From contig WNYE01000025.1 in assembly GCA_021396245.1 (NCBI GenBank), positions 370,335 through 434,334 of the forward strand: a DNA stretch of 64,000 nt, written 5' to 3'. Shown here piece after piece: positions 21,005 to 32,721 of this stretch. The stretch is from Sporothrix humicola. Taxonomy: Eukaryota; Ascomycota; Sordariomycetes; Ophiostomatales; Ophiostomataceae. The notes beneath the pieces were generated by a model. That model was not told the origin of the DNA and did no database searches. It worked only from the letters and a program-made list of their open reading frames with translations. A program made the translations under genes and the position numbers. Numbering within the stretch: position 1 is the first letter of the stretch; every line of letters starts with the position of its first letter.

Positions 21005-23470
21005 GTTGAGCGGTTGTGTATTGTTGTGCGAAAAGTGGGCAAATAGTTGCTGCGGCTTGCATCTCTTGGAAAGATTTGATGTTGGGCGAAATGAAGTTTT
21101 TGTTATGCTTCAATTTTGAGTGTGCACGCTTTTTGACCCGTTGCAGCAACAACATTGCAAGGCCCAGTGGCATCGCCTTTGCTTTTGTTCCAAGCCCCCA
21201 CCTCCATTGCAAGACGACAACACCAACTTTTATTTCAAAGCCCCCATGGCCGTCCGGCACTCAAGCTTGCGACATGGCCACGAAATGTGGTCCGCACAAA
21301 TTTGCGAACCTGGCTGCCATGCCTCCGTCCGCGAAAACCTCGATGCTTAGCCTGACATCTCATTCGGTAGTCGTAGACATCCGGTATCCGGCAGGCGTCG
21401 CAAGAGAAAGGTCGTCTGGAGCTTGGCCTTGTAAACCCCACTTGCCCACCATGTAGACCAGTGACGGAGGAAATGGCCTGGAGACAGATTGAGGAGATTC
21501 AGAATGGCGACAGGGTCGGGGTGTCAGGAGGGCATCGCTTTCTGTTGTACGTGTTGGGCAGGGTCTTTGCCGGCTTTTCGTAACGATAACGCAAAGAGCA
21601 CGAGAGATTGGGAAAAGTAAAGTGAGTTGGTCGGGGAAGGACGGACTCATTAATAGACATTTCGCTCACCGCCACTTCATCGGATAGTGCACCAGAACAC
21701 ACCCGACAGAGCGAGACCGGAGTGCGGTCAAATCACGGATCTAAACAGCCAAAGGCGCCAAAACGCGGTCTCAATTTAACCCATGCAAGAGCAGCGCGAT
21801 AAACAGTCCACCAATTACTGATGCACGTCCATGTATGATGACGGGCATGCATTCCAATGGCAAGGTAGAGGAGTCAAGCCATCTACCACACCCCAAATTT
21901 GACAGAGATGACGTCTTATTAACATATCCTCGGGTGCAATGCAATATCGTACTGAGTTGGGACTATTTTTGGGCATAAATCATAGCTCCTTGCTTCTTCT
22001 GCACATGAATGTTTGGTTGCCTTAAACTAGATCATTTACTCCATAATGATGGCTGTATGCATCGAAGAACTGGTGCTGATACGACTGCAACCGTCCCACT
22101 TTCCCCCACCGTCCTCGGTAGATGGGTTGGTATGCCGCAACGAGAAAAAATTAGTGTAGGGCTGAACCCGGGGATATAGCGACCGAGGAAGATATGCGTG
22201 GGTACTACGGTATTATTATACCACTAACATGCCATGGAAACAATGAATTGTGCTATGTTTATGAAGCTTGATCTTGTGTATTTAGCAGGCGTCCAAGAGG
22301 AGATGCTTAGTTTATTAATTAATCTGTCGGGACTGTAAAGAGAATTTCTGAGGTTTATTTTAGATTGTATTTGCTCAGGGTTTGTATTGGCTTGTGTAAT
22401 AAAGAAAACAGACCTTTGATGTAGCTTTTTTGGTCTTGTGCGGCTCGTGTGGATATATCTACAGTAAAAGTGGACCACCTGATTTAAGCGTACTATAGTG
22501 CATTTAGTAATATGTATTTTGTTTACTCAATTCAGGGGTAAAATGGAGATAATATGTTTTGCGATTTGATTAAAACTATATCCCACAAAAATGAATTAAT
22601 ATTCAATTATAAATGATATACATCAGTTTGAGTCAATCTAATGGCAGATTTCTTTTTACTTGTCGTATTTTGGCATAGTATTTACCCCGCCGCTCGTTAC
22701 GTCGTATTTTACGGTCTCTTTTTAGGCTTCAGTTTAAATTTACTTTGACGAGCAGACAATATGAGAAGAAAACTCATAATTTAAATAATAAAAGATATAA
22801 AAATAGTTAGTGTTTAAGTAATTACAATTCATGTCGATCTAAATCGATTTCCACATTAGCTTTCCGTGGGACCGCTCTGTTTTCACTCCTCAGTATGAAA
22901 AGTGCACTTTTACACACTACCAGGTACATGCTGCCAAAAAAATTGTGCACAGCCTAATTGTCTATTCCTATGTTTTCTGTGGCTTATCAGTTAGCAATAG
23001 GAGCTCTGCGTGTTTGCACCTACTCTGTAAGCATTATATTTTCCTTCTAACCATGTCCATAAATATCATAATTTTTGGACCTTATTCAATTCCAGTCCAA
23101 ATGAACAAGTAAAATACAAAACAACGCGCTGAATATATTTTTTTTCCCAAAAGGCCGTAGTCAACAGTTGCCAAAATTTTCGGTTTCACGCACTTGTTCA
23201 CAGACGAAAACGATGAATCGATCGACCTTTTTACATCCTTTGTGATCGTGAGTGATTTCCGGAACATGGTGTTTAAACAACAAGGAAAGAAATTAAATTG
23301 AAAAGGGGAGAAGGGGGAGTGGTTGGATAAAGAGGGGGCTAGATAAAGAGCGGCAAAAAAAAACAAAAAAAAAAAAACAAAGCACAATCGACGAACAATA
23401 CCTGAGGAGTCCCAGCCCGAGATTTGCAGGTTATCGACCCGCAATGCTGCGTGCCCCTAGTCCCTAAGAT
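21005..23470. other. Gene-poor interval
   Basis: No gene is supported. It contains inverted-repeat copy 2 at 21287-21314. From about 22.2 to 23.1 kb it is notably AT-rich, without LTRs or a readable transposon frame. Confidence 0.5.
21287..21314. repeat. TTCGCA/TGCGAA inverted repeat, copy 2
   Basis: GTCCGCA, a six-base spacer, then TGCGAACCTGGC. The right arm is identical to copy 1 over ten bases. It lies in the presumed promoter of array gene B. Confidence 0.55.
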
Positions 23471-24240
23471 CTAGAGGTCGCCTTCAGCATTATCTTGGCT
23501 GTCCTGGTTTGTCCTGTAAAACGATTCATTCCAAGGCATGGCATTATGATCGCTTTCGGCCGCCAACCTGTCGAGCATGGGTTGCTCAGCTGGCTCGCTA
23601 TCGTCGACAACGCTGTGGCCGTTGTTTTCGTCAATGGTATGAGAGACAGCTGTATTGACAGGCAGAATGAAGCTGCCGTTGAAGCCTTTGGAATTGCGAC
23701 CATCGCGCCAATGGATATTGACGTCGTCGTTGTCTTCCTTGCTGTGGTTATCATTGCCCTTCGCGCCGTTCTGTTCAGGCTTCTGAATCTTGTCCTTCCC
23801 ACGAGCCTTCTCCATGTCGCCTTCCTTGTCGTACGCACAACAAACGTGGTTGTCGTGATTCCCGTCGTCTTCGCACTGCAAGAACAGATTTTGGGTACCG
23901 GAGCCTCGGTGGGCATTCTGATTCTCACTCGTGGACAAATCAGTGGTGTCCGTCAATTCCGATTCGCCACAGCTGAAGTCCCCAGGGGCAACAATGAGAG
24001 TGGTGTGTGTCTGGAACAAGTCGCCACACCTTAAATAATAATAATTAGCAAGCTAAGTAATTTATGAGGTATGAGAAATTATAGCAGCTTTGGCAAATGC
24101 AATGAAAGTTGCCCTTAGAAATATTTTGTTTTCCTCAAGAATTTTTTTTTGGTCCTCAAGACTTAAATTAAACAGTGCTATGATGCTTACCCAACGATCT
24201 GGCTGTCATCGCAGAACGTGATTATTCTGAAAGACCCCAT
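23471..24240 (-). CDS. Array gene C: orphan acidic protein with a diverged shared C-terminal motif
   Basis: Unrecognised family. Exon 1 is 24240-24191 (MGSFRIITFCDDSQIV) with a phase-2 GTAAGC donor; exon 2 is 24029-23471 after a TTTAAG acceptor, giving 202 residues. The spliced N-terminus is the most ordered-looking of the array, with a hydrophobic stretch (TTLIVAPGDFSC) and several Cys. The middle is rich in Asp, Asn, Lys and Gly (KGNDNHSKEDNDDVN). The C-terminus holds the motif in diverged form: LDRL at the head and NESFYRTNQDSQ at its end (23495-23575), followed by seven residues as in gene A. Splicing in this way joins two open frames with no internal stop. There is no signal peptide. Confidence 0.7.
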
Positions 24241-27200
24241 TTTTGATTGAAGAGGATGTTTTGGATGTGAACCAACTTGCAAATGACTGTGTGAAATTGT
24301 GTGATTCTGAATCGGAAATGACAGTGAATTTCATGTAGGAGTCTTTTTGGTCATAGATCAAGGAAATTATGGCTCGTCCTCGCCTTTAAGTAGTATTTGT
24401 CTGTCCACGGCGTAAAGTTGGCTCGTACCATCTACATAGAGGACGAAGGTCATCTGGCCACTAGACGTGCGTTGATGATGGGCCTTGTGGACTGTTTACT
24501 TTTTCCTAAAAAAGAAATTAAAAGCGAGGCAATGCCTGTAAATGCCTTCGTCCCTAATCGCTGAGGCCGCCTAAGACTCTTTCAAGTCGTCAAGGCCCCT
24601 TCAGCCCTACAATTTTGGCCTGCACTGTAGTACGTATCAGGAAAGACCAATGTGCTATCCTGGACAGGGACATGCAAGAAGCGGTGTGCGAGACTTTAAA
24701 AAATGGAAATACAATTGGTACACTTGATCAATGGGAATGTTTGATCGGAGGCTATGGCTGCTTTTCGTTTTCCAAATAACCTTGATAAAGACAGTGTAGT
24801 TGTTGTTGCCACACCAATGGCGCGGCGGGGAAGGGGGGGAGGGTGTGCATGGGGGCTTAAAAACGAGGCGAGGACCGCATGTGAGAAAAAGGAAAAGGAA
24901 ACATTGAGCCTCTAAAGATTGAATGAGAAACAAAATTATTCACCGCTTGGTTTGAACTGGTACTCTCTTGTAAAGAAAATCGGACGGTACATTGAGAGAA
25001 TGAACACGCTTCGGCCCAACTCTCGACACAGGCTATCCATTAGTTTCCCCTCTTCGCTTTCATTGTTTTGCTTCTCGCTGACTTGATGTTCTGTTTCCTG
25101 TCACCGTTCTATCTGTTCTTCGTAGTAGTGTTAGATGTTAACGGTGGTAATTTACCTATTTTACACCTAGATTATAACGTACATCAACAGAATTATAGGA
25201 GACGAAAACCATTATAAAATTATAAAAAGAAAATGGATCTGCGCATTAATATACATGTCGTTAACTCTAGACGATATATAAGCATACGGTGTTTACCTAG
25301 CGATACAATCGATGGTCTCATATTTTGACATTGGTGACGATACGGCATCTCAGCCTAAAAATACGGGATACAATTCACATTCCACCTCCATCTGCCCATT
25401 TTTGTCAAGAACCTTTTTTGTTATCCAAAACTTTATTGTTCCCAAAAGCGGATTTTAGCTTTGAGTCCGCTGTTATCTAACTATTATATAAGATTGAGAG
25501 CGATGGACGGCACGTCATAGTAAGCCTCATTTTCAATGTGACAGTGAAAATCCTTATGTCGAGCAAGGACGATAATCAACTTTTTTTTTGTTAGAACTCG
25601 GCTAGGCCGTGTGCCAATGTCAAGATGCCAACACGTCCTGCCCGGCTCCCATAAGCTTATTTTGCCACCCTGTACTTCCCTATTGGTACCTCTGCCTTTG
25701 ACTTAGTTACAGAAGCAACTTAATTATGATTGTTAACAAAGTTTCAGTAACGGTGAAAGATAAAGAAAGATAAAATGGGATATAACACACAAAGAAGATG
25801 GCATAACGGCATGTGGCGGTAGTTTGACCTCAAGGCAGCTCATCACTTCACACTGCCTGCCGTGGCTGTGTGGTGATGTGGTGATGATTGGATAGCAAAA
25901 AGACACGCAATAATAAAATACCCCATTACGAGATGTGACAACAGATCGACGCAAGGCAACAGTAGGGCAAAACAAGCGTAGACAAGCGATATGAAAGTAA
26001 AGGAAGCAAAAATATGAGGGAAAGAAAGAATGTATCCGAAGCAACACTCGGCAACTTTTTTCTATCGCCCGACCTTTTTCGTCACCTCTTAGTACATCGA
26101 ACTTGCGTTCGCTCTCCACGCATCGAGACACAAGCACGAGGACAAGAATGTTTTCACGCATTCCTTTGTCCCGTATTATTTCTTTCTTAATAATTAAAAC
26201 GGGCACTCGACATATTGTGCATACACAGTATATTTTCTTGCTCTTTTCTTTCTGTCATCTCTTTTCCACTTCCGCCGTCTTATTACTTGGTTGACACCCC
26301 CCTTCCCCCCGGTTTCATCATCACGTAATGGGAAAGGACACTTGCGGACGGATGTAGAATCGAACTCGGCATGAAATGGATTAGGCCTTCACGATTAATA
26401 CAACCCATTGTCAAGATAAAAATCACCGTGATTCTCATACAAGCTATATATTACTTGTGTTGATTTAATTCTGCCACGTTTTTTAAATACACTTATTATA
26501 CTCGAACAAATAAAGACCACTACCACCTTTACCACCACGTACCACCGGTTCTTCAATCCCCCCGCAAAGATGTAGCGAATAGAGTAAACGCCGGCCAGGT
26601 TCGCAAAAATGCGAACTTGAGGCTCTCCAACAGTATATTTCATAATAAAAGGTGTTCGCCACCTCAGTCTAACCGTTGTCGCCTCCAGTGTCAGGAACGA
26701 CTATTTTACCCGTCCAATAAGATGTCAGGGGGACCATGCCGTATTACCGTATTCGGCAACCCGTTGCCGTTTTGCAAGTATGCCATCCGTATCCAGTCAT
26801 CATTTCAAAACACCGTTCTCACCGACAATTTTCTCATTTGCGCCTCAGGTTCTACCTACCCAAGCGTCATGGGTGAGCTAAATTCATTGTGAAACTAACC
26901 AACCACTTTACCTGTCAGTGCACAATGAAACCTGGGGTAAACCTGACAATGATCGATTAGAGATTTTTTTTTTTTTTTTTCATTTCAACATAACGACGAC
27001 TGCAACAGCAAGAGCACAAAGAAACCGTGTGCGGGATCGAAGTCCCAACAAAAAAAAAACAAGTGGATACATAAATATCATCACAGAATGCATACAAACT
27101 GATGTTTTTGTAAAATGGGAGACTATCTGAGAAAGAAATGAAAAAAAAACGAAAAAAAAGACACAAACAGGGACAGTAAAACACTATCTACAACACAGGG

Positions 27201-27563
27201 CTAGAAGCATATGTTTCGAATTGAGAATATAGGATTTACTCCCCATTTTGCTCTTCCTTGTCTGCATCTTGCAACCGTCGTTATCTTTCCTCGTGTTATC
27301 TCCGTTTACAACCTGCGTAATACATGAGTGCCTTTGCCGCGCAAAAAAAGTCCACCGCGGGGCTAGTTTCCCGCGGCCAACTTTCAACAATGCGGACCGC
27401 GCCATCCTTATCTATATATGTACGGACCGACGTAATGTACGGAACACGTTCAAATGATAGCAAAACAGCCCAAATCATATCAGAGCATTCTTTTCAGTTA
27501 CATTGTACAACTTTTATCACACCTTTCCATTTTCCCCACAAACAAGACATTAACACAATCGCC
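24241..27563. other. Long gene-poor interval
   Basis: About 3.3 kb without a supported gene. The longest frame (25733-26206, minus) is pyrimidine-driven with no domain. Inverted-repeat copy 3 lies at 26596-26619. The right end forms the upstream region of the aminotransferase gene. Confidence 0.5.
26596..26619. repeat. TTCGCA/TGCGAA inverted repeat, copy 3
   Basis: CAGGTTCGCA, AAAA, TGCGAACTTG: ten-base arms with one mismatch, the best-preserved palindrome of the set. Flanking bases on both sides also resemble copy 4 at 35.26 kb, so the repeat unit is longer than the palindrome. Confidence 0.6.
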
Positions 27564-28904
27564 ATGGACGCGCCGACTCTCTACGCCGGCGCCAAGCAGG
27601 ACGAGCTCGCGGCGACGGCGGCCAAGTACCTAGGCAACTACGGCACCAAGTTCAACGAGGACGTGATCGTGGGCAGCCGTGGGCTGTATGTGTACACCGC
27701 GTCTGGCCGCAAGATCCTAGACTTTACGTCGGGCCAAATGTCGTGCCTTCTTGGACACGGGCACCCCGAGATTGTCGAGGTCATCCACAAGCACGCGGCC
27801 GAGCTGGACCACCTGTTTTCGGGCATGGTGTCGCCGCCGGTGATCAGCCTCGCGCAGCGGCTGTGCTCCCTGTTACCGTCTGGTCTTGACAAGGCCTTCT
27901 TTCTGAGTACCGGTGGCGAGAGCAACGAGGCGGCGATCAAAATGGCCAAGGTGTACACGGGCAAGTTCGAGGTGGTGGCACTCGGAGGCAGCTGGCACGG
28001 CATGACAGCACAGGCCCTGGGTGCTCAGTACCACTATGGCCGCAAGGGTCAGGGTCCATCCGTCCCCGGAATGCTGATGCTGCCGCAGCCCAATGCATAC
28101 CGGTCGCCATTCCGCCACGCAGACGGCTCGTACGACTGGAAGACCGAGCTCGACTATGGCTGGGGGCTGGTGGACCACGCGTCGGTGGGATCGCTGGCGG
28201 CGTGCATTGTGGAGTGCATCCAGAGCTCAGCGGGGATGAACGTGCTGCCCGAAGGATATCTGGCTGCGCTCAAGGAGCACTGCGAGAAGAGGGGCATGCT
28301 GCTCATTGTCGACGAGGCACAGACAGGTGTCGGTCGGTGCGGCGACTTTATGGCCATCAATCACGAAAAGGTTGTGCCCGACATTTTGACGCTGAGCAAG
28401 ACACTCGGCAATGGCCTGCCGCTCAGTGCTGTAGTGACGAGCGACGAGATTGACCGCGTGTGCCGCGAGCGTGACTACTCGTTCTACACAACGCACGTCA
28501 ATGATCCGCTCCCGGCTGCCGTCGGTGACAAGGTGCTCGAGATTGTCGTGCGGGACAACATGGTGGAACGAGCCAAGGCGATGGGCGAGGTGCTCCAGGC
28601 CGGTTTGCGCAAGCTCCAAAGTCGGTACGGTGTGATTGGCGATGTGCGCGGCCGCGGGTTGATGGCGGGCGTGGAGATTGTGGCGGACCGCAAGACAAAA
28701 CAGCCCGCTCTGGACCTGGCTAGGGATATTGGCAAGCGCGCATATGATCTGGGCGTGTGGGCGAACCTGAGCAGCCACGCGAGCTTTGGCGGCACGTTCC
28801 GGATTGCGCCGCCGATTTCGGTGACGGAAGAAGAACTGACGACCGGCCTGGCCATGCTCGAGCAAGCATTTGCCGAAACGCCAGGAACAAAGCCTCTGTA
28901 CTAA
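27564..28904 (+). CDS. Class-III PLP aminotransferase, 2,2-dialkylglycine-decarboxylase-like
   Basis: PLP enzyme of the class-III (omega) aminotransferase fold, most like 2,2-dialkylglycine decarboxylases, which couple decarboxylation of alpha,alpha-disubstituted amino acids to transamination of pyruvate. Intronless, 446 residues from the ATG at 27564; the frame stays open further upstream but that part lacks protein character. Visible motifs: TSGQMSCLLGHGHPEI near residue 55, FFLSTGGESNEAAIK (phosphate-binding loop), SWHGMT, the cofactor Asp250 in IVDEAQTGVGRCG, the Schiff-base Lys279 in SKTLGNGLPLSAV, and a TTHVNDPL segment. The exact substrate is inferred; other class-III enzymes share the fold. 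It is convergent with the Zn2Cys6 gene, with only 38 bp between stop codons. Confidence 0.85.
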   Translation: MDAPTLYAGAKQDELAATAAKYLGNYGTKFNEDVIVGSRGLYVYTASGRKILDFTSGQMSCLLGHGHPEIVEVIHKHAAELDHLFSGMVSPPVISLAQRLCSLLPSGLDKAFFLSTGGESNEAAIKMAKVYTGKFEVVALGGSWHGMTAQALGAQYHYGRKGQGPSVPGMLMLPQPNAYRSPFRHADGSYDWKTELDYGWGLVDHASVGSLAACIVECIQSSAGMNVLPEGYLAALKEHCEKRGMLLIVDEAQTGVGRCGDFMAINHEKVVPDILTLSKTLGNGLPLSAVVTSDEIDRVCRERDYSFYTTHVNDPLPAAVGDKVLEIVVRDNMVERAKAMGEVLQAGLRKLQSRYGVIGDVRGRGLMAGVEIVADRKTKQPALDLARDIGKRAYDLGVWANLSSHASFGGTFRIAPPISVTEEELTTGLAMLEQAFAETPGTKPLY

Positions 28905-28942
28905 ACGGAAAGATAGTAGATAATTTAATAGTTGACGACAAT

Positions 28943-30841
28943 TTATGCATTATTTGTAAAGACGTCCCAGAGGCTGGGAAACATGGTGTCGACGTCTGGC
29001 ACGTCGGGAAGATTTGTCATAAACATGTCCAAATCAAGACTCGGGTCCAGGTCTGGGTCCAAGACTGGGGCAAAGGATGTGTGAGGATGGGGATCCGGGG
29101 CCGGTGCTGGAGTGGCACTCAACTGTGCCTGCGATTGCGATAACTTGTCGACAATGTCGCCGTATTGAGAAATACAAATGTCGGCAACGTCCCAACCGCT
29201 GTTCTCGCGATGTCGTCTTAGCGCGGCCATCAACTGAGTGACAAGTGAGAGAGAGGTGGATGAGGCTGAGGCAGATGCTGTAGAAGAAGCAGTCTGTCTC
29301 GCTTCCAACGCACACCTTAACAACGACGTCGCTGCCGACGCCAGAGTAAACGCGTTCGTGGTCAGCCAAAAGTCGGCCAGCTGGTCGGCTGTCAGCTCCT
29401 CGACAAAGTAGACAATATCTTCGGCGGCCTTGCCGTCCTCTTCTCTGATTCGCTGACGCAGGAGCTGGACGGCGAGAAAGGCAAGCCGGAGATTGGCTGC
29501 TCCGGGATATGCTGAAAGAAGCGTCCCTCTCAGAACAATGCGCCGAATATCCCCACGTAGCGCAGCCTGCCACTCTGTCAGCCTGACCTCAAAACGTGAA
29601 AGGCGGTCGTGATCCTGCTTCTGCAGATCATAGACATAGTCCAGGTACTGGGCCAGAATTTCCGTCAGCGACACGAGTGTCACGTAGATCTGGCCTGCGT
29701 TTTCCTCTTCAACCTCTAGATCTCCTCCCTCATTGTCGTACAGGTCCCCCACCTCTGGGAACGGCACGTCGTGTTGGCCACGCCGTATCCTTAACGGCGT
29801 TCCATATGCCAGACTGCACCATGTGTCGTGCACCATGAGGCCCCACCAAATACGCTTTCTTAGGCGTTGCTCGTGTGCAGGAATGGCCCAGCCTGTCGGG
29901 TCGCGGTTCAGCCCGAGCGCGTTTGCAATCGATATGGCACTGCCCATCTGCGTCGTGTTGCCCATGATGGACGTCGTCGGTCGGCCGCCGACATTGAGGA
30001 GGACAGCAACCAAGGTCGAAATGCCCGGTGACATGTGCAGCTCCGAGTACATTGCTGCTGTCGCCTGGTTCCACACGTACCGGACATCCGGTTTTCGCTT
30101 TCCGTCCGTCGGCCGCCAAAACGTCATGACGTGTGCATAGATACCTGCCATCAGAGCTGGCGAGATGCGCGCGCGCTCACTGCGGAACAGCCCTAGGAAC
30201 GAGGCCCGCCCCAAGACTGGGAAACAACGGTTGGCCCTGTCGAAAAACAGATCCACAATCTCGTCAAGCCACGGCTCCAGCATCTTTTCGATAATCTCGC
30301 ACTTTTGTGCACTCGGTGTCCGAGGGGCCGCATATCCAAATGGTCGTTTGCGGATGCCTGTAAACAGGGGCCCTTCGCCCTTTGTTTTCGAGCGCAGTCG
30401 TGTCGTCGAGTCCGCCGACAGGTAGTCCAGGTAGCTCGCCAGCACGCGCGAGTCGCTCGCCTCCACCGGACCGACAATGTGCGTGTTGTCCTCGTCGCCG
30501 TCTGCGTTGATCATAGTGCTTGGCGCTGCATCTGCGCTTCGGACGTCGGGCGTGGGTGGCTTGGGTGGCTGTATGGCCTTGTGATGCACCGGCGCCGCTG
30601 GTGTCACCGTCCGCCGCCGTTTTGTAGGGCTGGCCTCCCCTCGCTGGCCCGCTGGATAAATACATTCTGTGCCGTATGCGTCGCAGAAGACACATGATGC
30701 CTTGCCGGCCACAACTTTGCATCGCGATTTTCGCTTGCGGCACGCTAGGCACGCAGGCTGCAGGTGTGACCGGTATGGCCGATCGCTGCCATTGCTGTTC
30801 CCCTTCTTGCCTCTCGCTGCTGATCCTGTGGTTGTTGACAT
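28943..30841 (-). CDS. Zn2Cys6 transcription factor with fungal-specific regulatory domain
   Basis: Nuclear binuclear-zinc-cluster regulator, 632 residues, no intron needed. The cluster spans Cys31-Cys60 with spacing C-x2-C-x6-C-x8-C-x2-C-x6-C; the central gap (KVVAGKAS) is slightly long. The fungal transcription-factor middle domain follows (about residues 180-450), with the recognisable ALGLNRDPTGW and RIWWGLMVHDTWCSLAYG blocks. The C-terminus is short and acidic (PDLDPSLDLD-like), possibly activating. The start is the first ATG in frame; twelve more open codons upstream begin with TTG only. It converges on the aminotransferase gene. Physical pairing suggests, but does not prove, regulation of that enzyme. 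Confidence 0.9.
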   Translation of the reverse strand: MSTTTGSAARGKKGNSNGSDRPYRSHLQPACLACRKRKSRCKVVAGKASCVFCDAYGTECIYPAGQRGEASPTKRRRTVTPAAPVHHKAIQPPKPPTPDVRSADAAPSTMINADGDEDNTHIVGPVEASDSRVLASYLDYLSADSTTRLRSKTKGEGPLFTGIRKRPFGYAAPRTPSAQKCEIIEKMLEPWLDEIVDLFFDRANRCFPVLGRASFLGLFRSERARISPALMAGIYAHVMTFWRPTDGKRKPDVRYVWNQATAAMYSELHMSPGISTLVAVLLNVGGRPTTSIMGNTTQMGSAISIANALGLNRDPTGWAIPAHEQRLRKRIWWGLMVHDTWCSLAYGTPLRIRRGQHDVPFPEVGDLYDNEGGDLEVEEENAGQIYVTLVSLTEILAQYLDYVYDLQKQDHDRLSRFEVRLTEWQAALRGDIRRIVLRGTLLSAYPGAANLRLAFLAVQLLRQRIREEDGKAAEDIVYFVEELTADQLADFWLTTNAFTLASAATSLLRCALEARQTASSTASASASSTSLSLVTQLMAALRRHRENSGWDVADICISQYGDIVDKLSQSQAQLSATPAPAPDPHPHTSFAPVLDPDLDPSLDLDMFMTNLPDVPDVDTMFPSLWDVFTNNA

Positions 30842-31775
30842 GATTGTTGATGTCGGACGTTGTTGTTTGCTGGCCAAGACATCCTGACGAGTTTTCCGCG
30901 GGGAACTGCATATCGCACGGAAGGGGTCGGCGGGGCAAAAGGTGGGTCCATCATCGGTGCCGCCCCGTCGCTCCTGCCAGTGCCAAAAATACTAGCGCCA
31001 AGCTTAGTCAACAGAGTTTATGAGAACGTCCATCGAGTAGGCCGAGTAAATTGGGAGACATAATACGAAAGGGCTTGTTTAACTTTTTAGTTATTGGCCG
31101 CATCGATTTTTTTATTCTAATTTTTTTATTCTATTCTTTCTTTCTTTTTCTCAACAACCCATGGGTGACAGGATTTTGTCTGGTTTTATCTCAATAATAA
31201 ACAAAGAATAAATGTTCCTGCAACAATCGGTCAAATATCGAAGAAAAACGACGTCAATTGTATTGGACGTTATTTGTCCGGTTGTGAAGCAATGTGAACC
31301 AGGGATGATACGTTACCGACCAGGATTATCGGATGAGCGACAGGTGACACATGTCGTACACGTCATATGTCAGAAACGTGGTACAAACCTGGGGCATTAA
31401 TGATCGTTGATTTGGACAATACATTTTAACCTAGCAAAAATCACAATGACAGTAAAAAAAAATAAAAAAATAAGACGGGTGGGTAAAACTGACCGGTAAA
31501 GAATGCAATTGCCCGCACGTGTTGTTGTGTCCACCAATGGTGCATTCCATAAAATAAGGTGCGACAACATAAAGCTGTGAGATAGAAAATCACATTATAA
31601 AGACTAAGAATTGCAAAGAAAATTGTTGAACAATAAATCAAACGTCAAAAAAAGTACTGCACTTGCCTCTTTCCCAATCAAGAGAGCCCCATCAGACTGC
31701 ACCTTGCTCTTCATACCTGACTCTGCCGCACTGTCCAATGTCCATGAGTCAGGTTCATTTCATAGTGCCCGCCTT
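30842..31775. other. Intergenic
   Basis: Upstream region of the Zn2Cys6 gene and downstream region of array gene D. It is AT-rich with T-rich tracts around 31.1 kb. No gene is supported. Confidence 0.5.
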
Positions 31776-32721
31776 CTACGAATAAGCCCCGAACGCCTTT
31801 CTTCTTTCTTTCTGGCGGTGAATCTTCTTCTTTTTGGAGTCCCTATATTCAACACCATACATATCCTCCGAGTGGCCAATGTAGCCAGTATCATCAGCGT
31901 AGCCCATGTTGCCGTCGAAAGCCTGGCGGTCAACCCCGGAGGATTGTAAATTGTCTTCTCCGTGGCTTTCTGGGATTGGTTCATTATCGTAGAGGGACCG
32001 GGATTGTGCGTGCCAGTTGTCAGTTGCCCACTGTGGAGGAGCCTGGGATTGATCCTGGGAATCATCCTGTGTATGATCTTGTGACTCGAACTGGCCATGG
32101 ACTATATGCCAGACCTGGCCATGACCTTCAGACTCGACCTGGCCATAAAGAGGCCCGTTGGGCCCGTTCGGTCCAGCCGGCGGCGGATTGGGGCCGGTGG
32201 GTGCTCGGGGCCCCCTGGGTTGGCTGGGTCCGGAAGGAGGCGCTGGCCCTCCCGGTCTCTTTGGGCCCTTTGGTCTATTCGGGTCTTTCTTCGTTCTAGA
32301 CGCTGGGTTGCCTAGCTCTGTGGTCGGGGCCTGGTGGGAACTGTATGGTATGAGAGTCTTATAAGTCAAGTGCGCCATGTGTAGTGACGGTGGTCCGGAT
32401 ATTCTAGTTCTATTTGAGCCACCTTTCACCTGGCCGAAAGACGATGTGTAACACAGACATGGTATCCGGAGAAAACTCAAGCATTAAAAGAGTAGACAAA
32501 GGAGCGTGAACCAGAACTCACGTATCATTGCCATCATGGCTAGGGCCGCCCGGGCCATAAACAATCTCAACTTTGACATGGGAGGCGTCGTAACTTGAGG
32601 GGCCAGCTTCCGCAAAATGGCCTGCTTCGTCGGAATCAAGAGCCTGGGCAACGTCACCCGGGCTGTCATGTTCCGTAGCGTCATAGTATAGGAAGATCTG
32701 CTTGGAGGCGGCTGAATCCAT
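31776..32721 (-). CDS. Array gene D: orphan protein with a Gly-Pro-rich collagen-like middle
   Basis: Unrecognised family. Exon 1 is 32721-32522 (MDSAASKQIFLYYDATEHDS, 66 codons, the longest first exon of the array) with a phase-2 GTGAGT donor; exon 2 is 32409-31776 after an AAATAG acceptor that restores the frame, giving 277 residues. Two other nearby AG sites would create stops. Around residues 105-150 there is a Gly/Pro-rich run of imperfect G-P-x triplets, followed by a Gln/His/Asp-rich region (QDHTQDDSQDQSQ). The C-terminus has SEDMYGVEYRDS (31836-31871), a reduced form of the array motif, then a very basic tail (KKKKIHRQKERRK) not found in the other members. The tail could be a nuclear-localisation or nucleic-acid-binding segment (inference). 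Confidence 0.65.

Noticed and set aside
22200..23100. AT-rich stretch as a second RIP-mutated transposon
   Set aside because: CA and TG dinucleotides remain common and no LTR, terminal repeat or readable enzyme relic is found.
25733..26206. 157-codon minus-strand frame
   Set aside because: Pyrimidine-rich tract producing Phe/Leu/Ser-rich peptide; no start context or domain.
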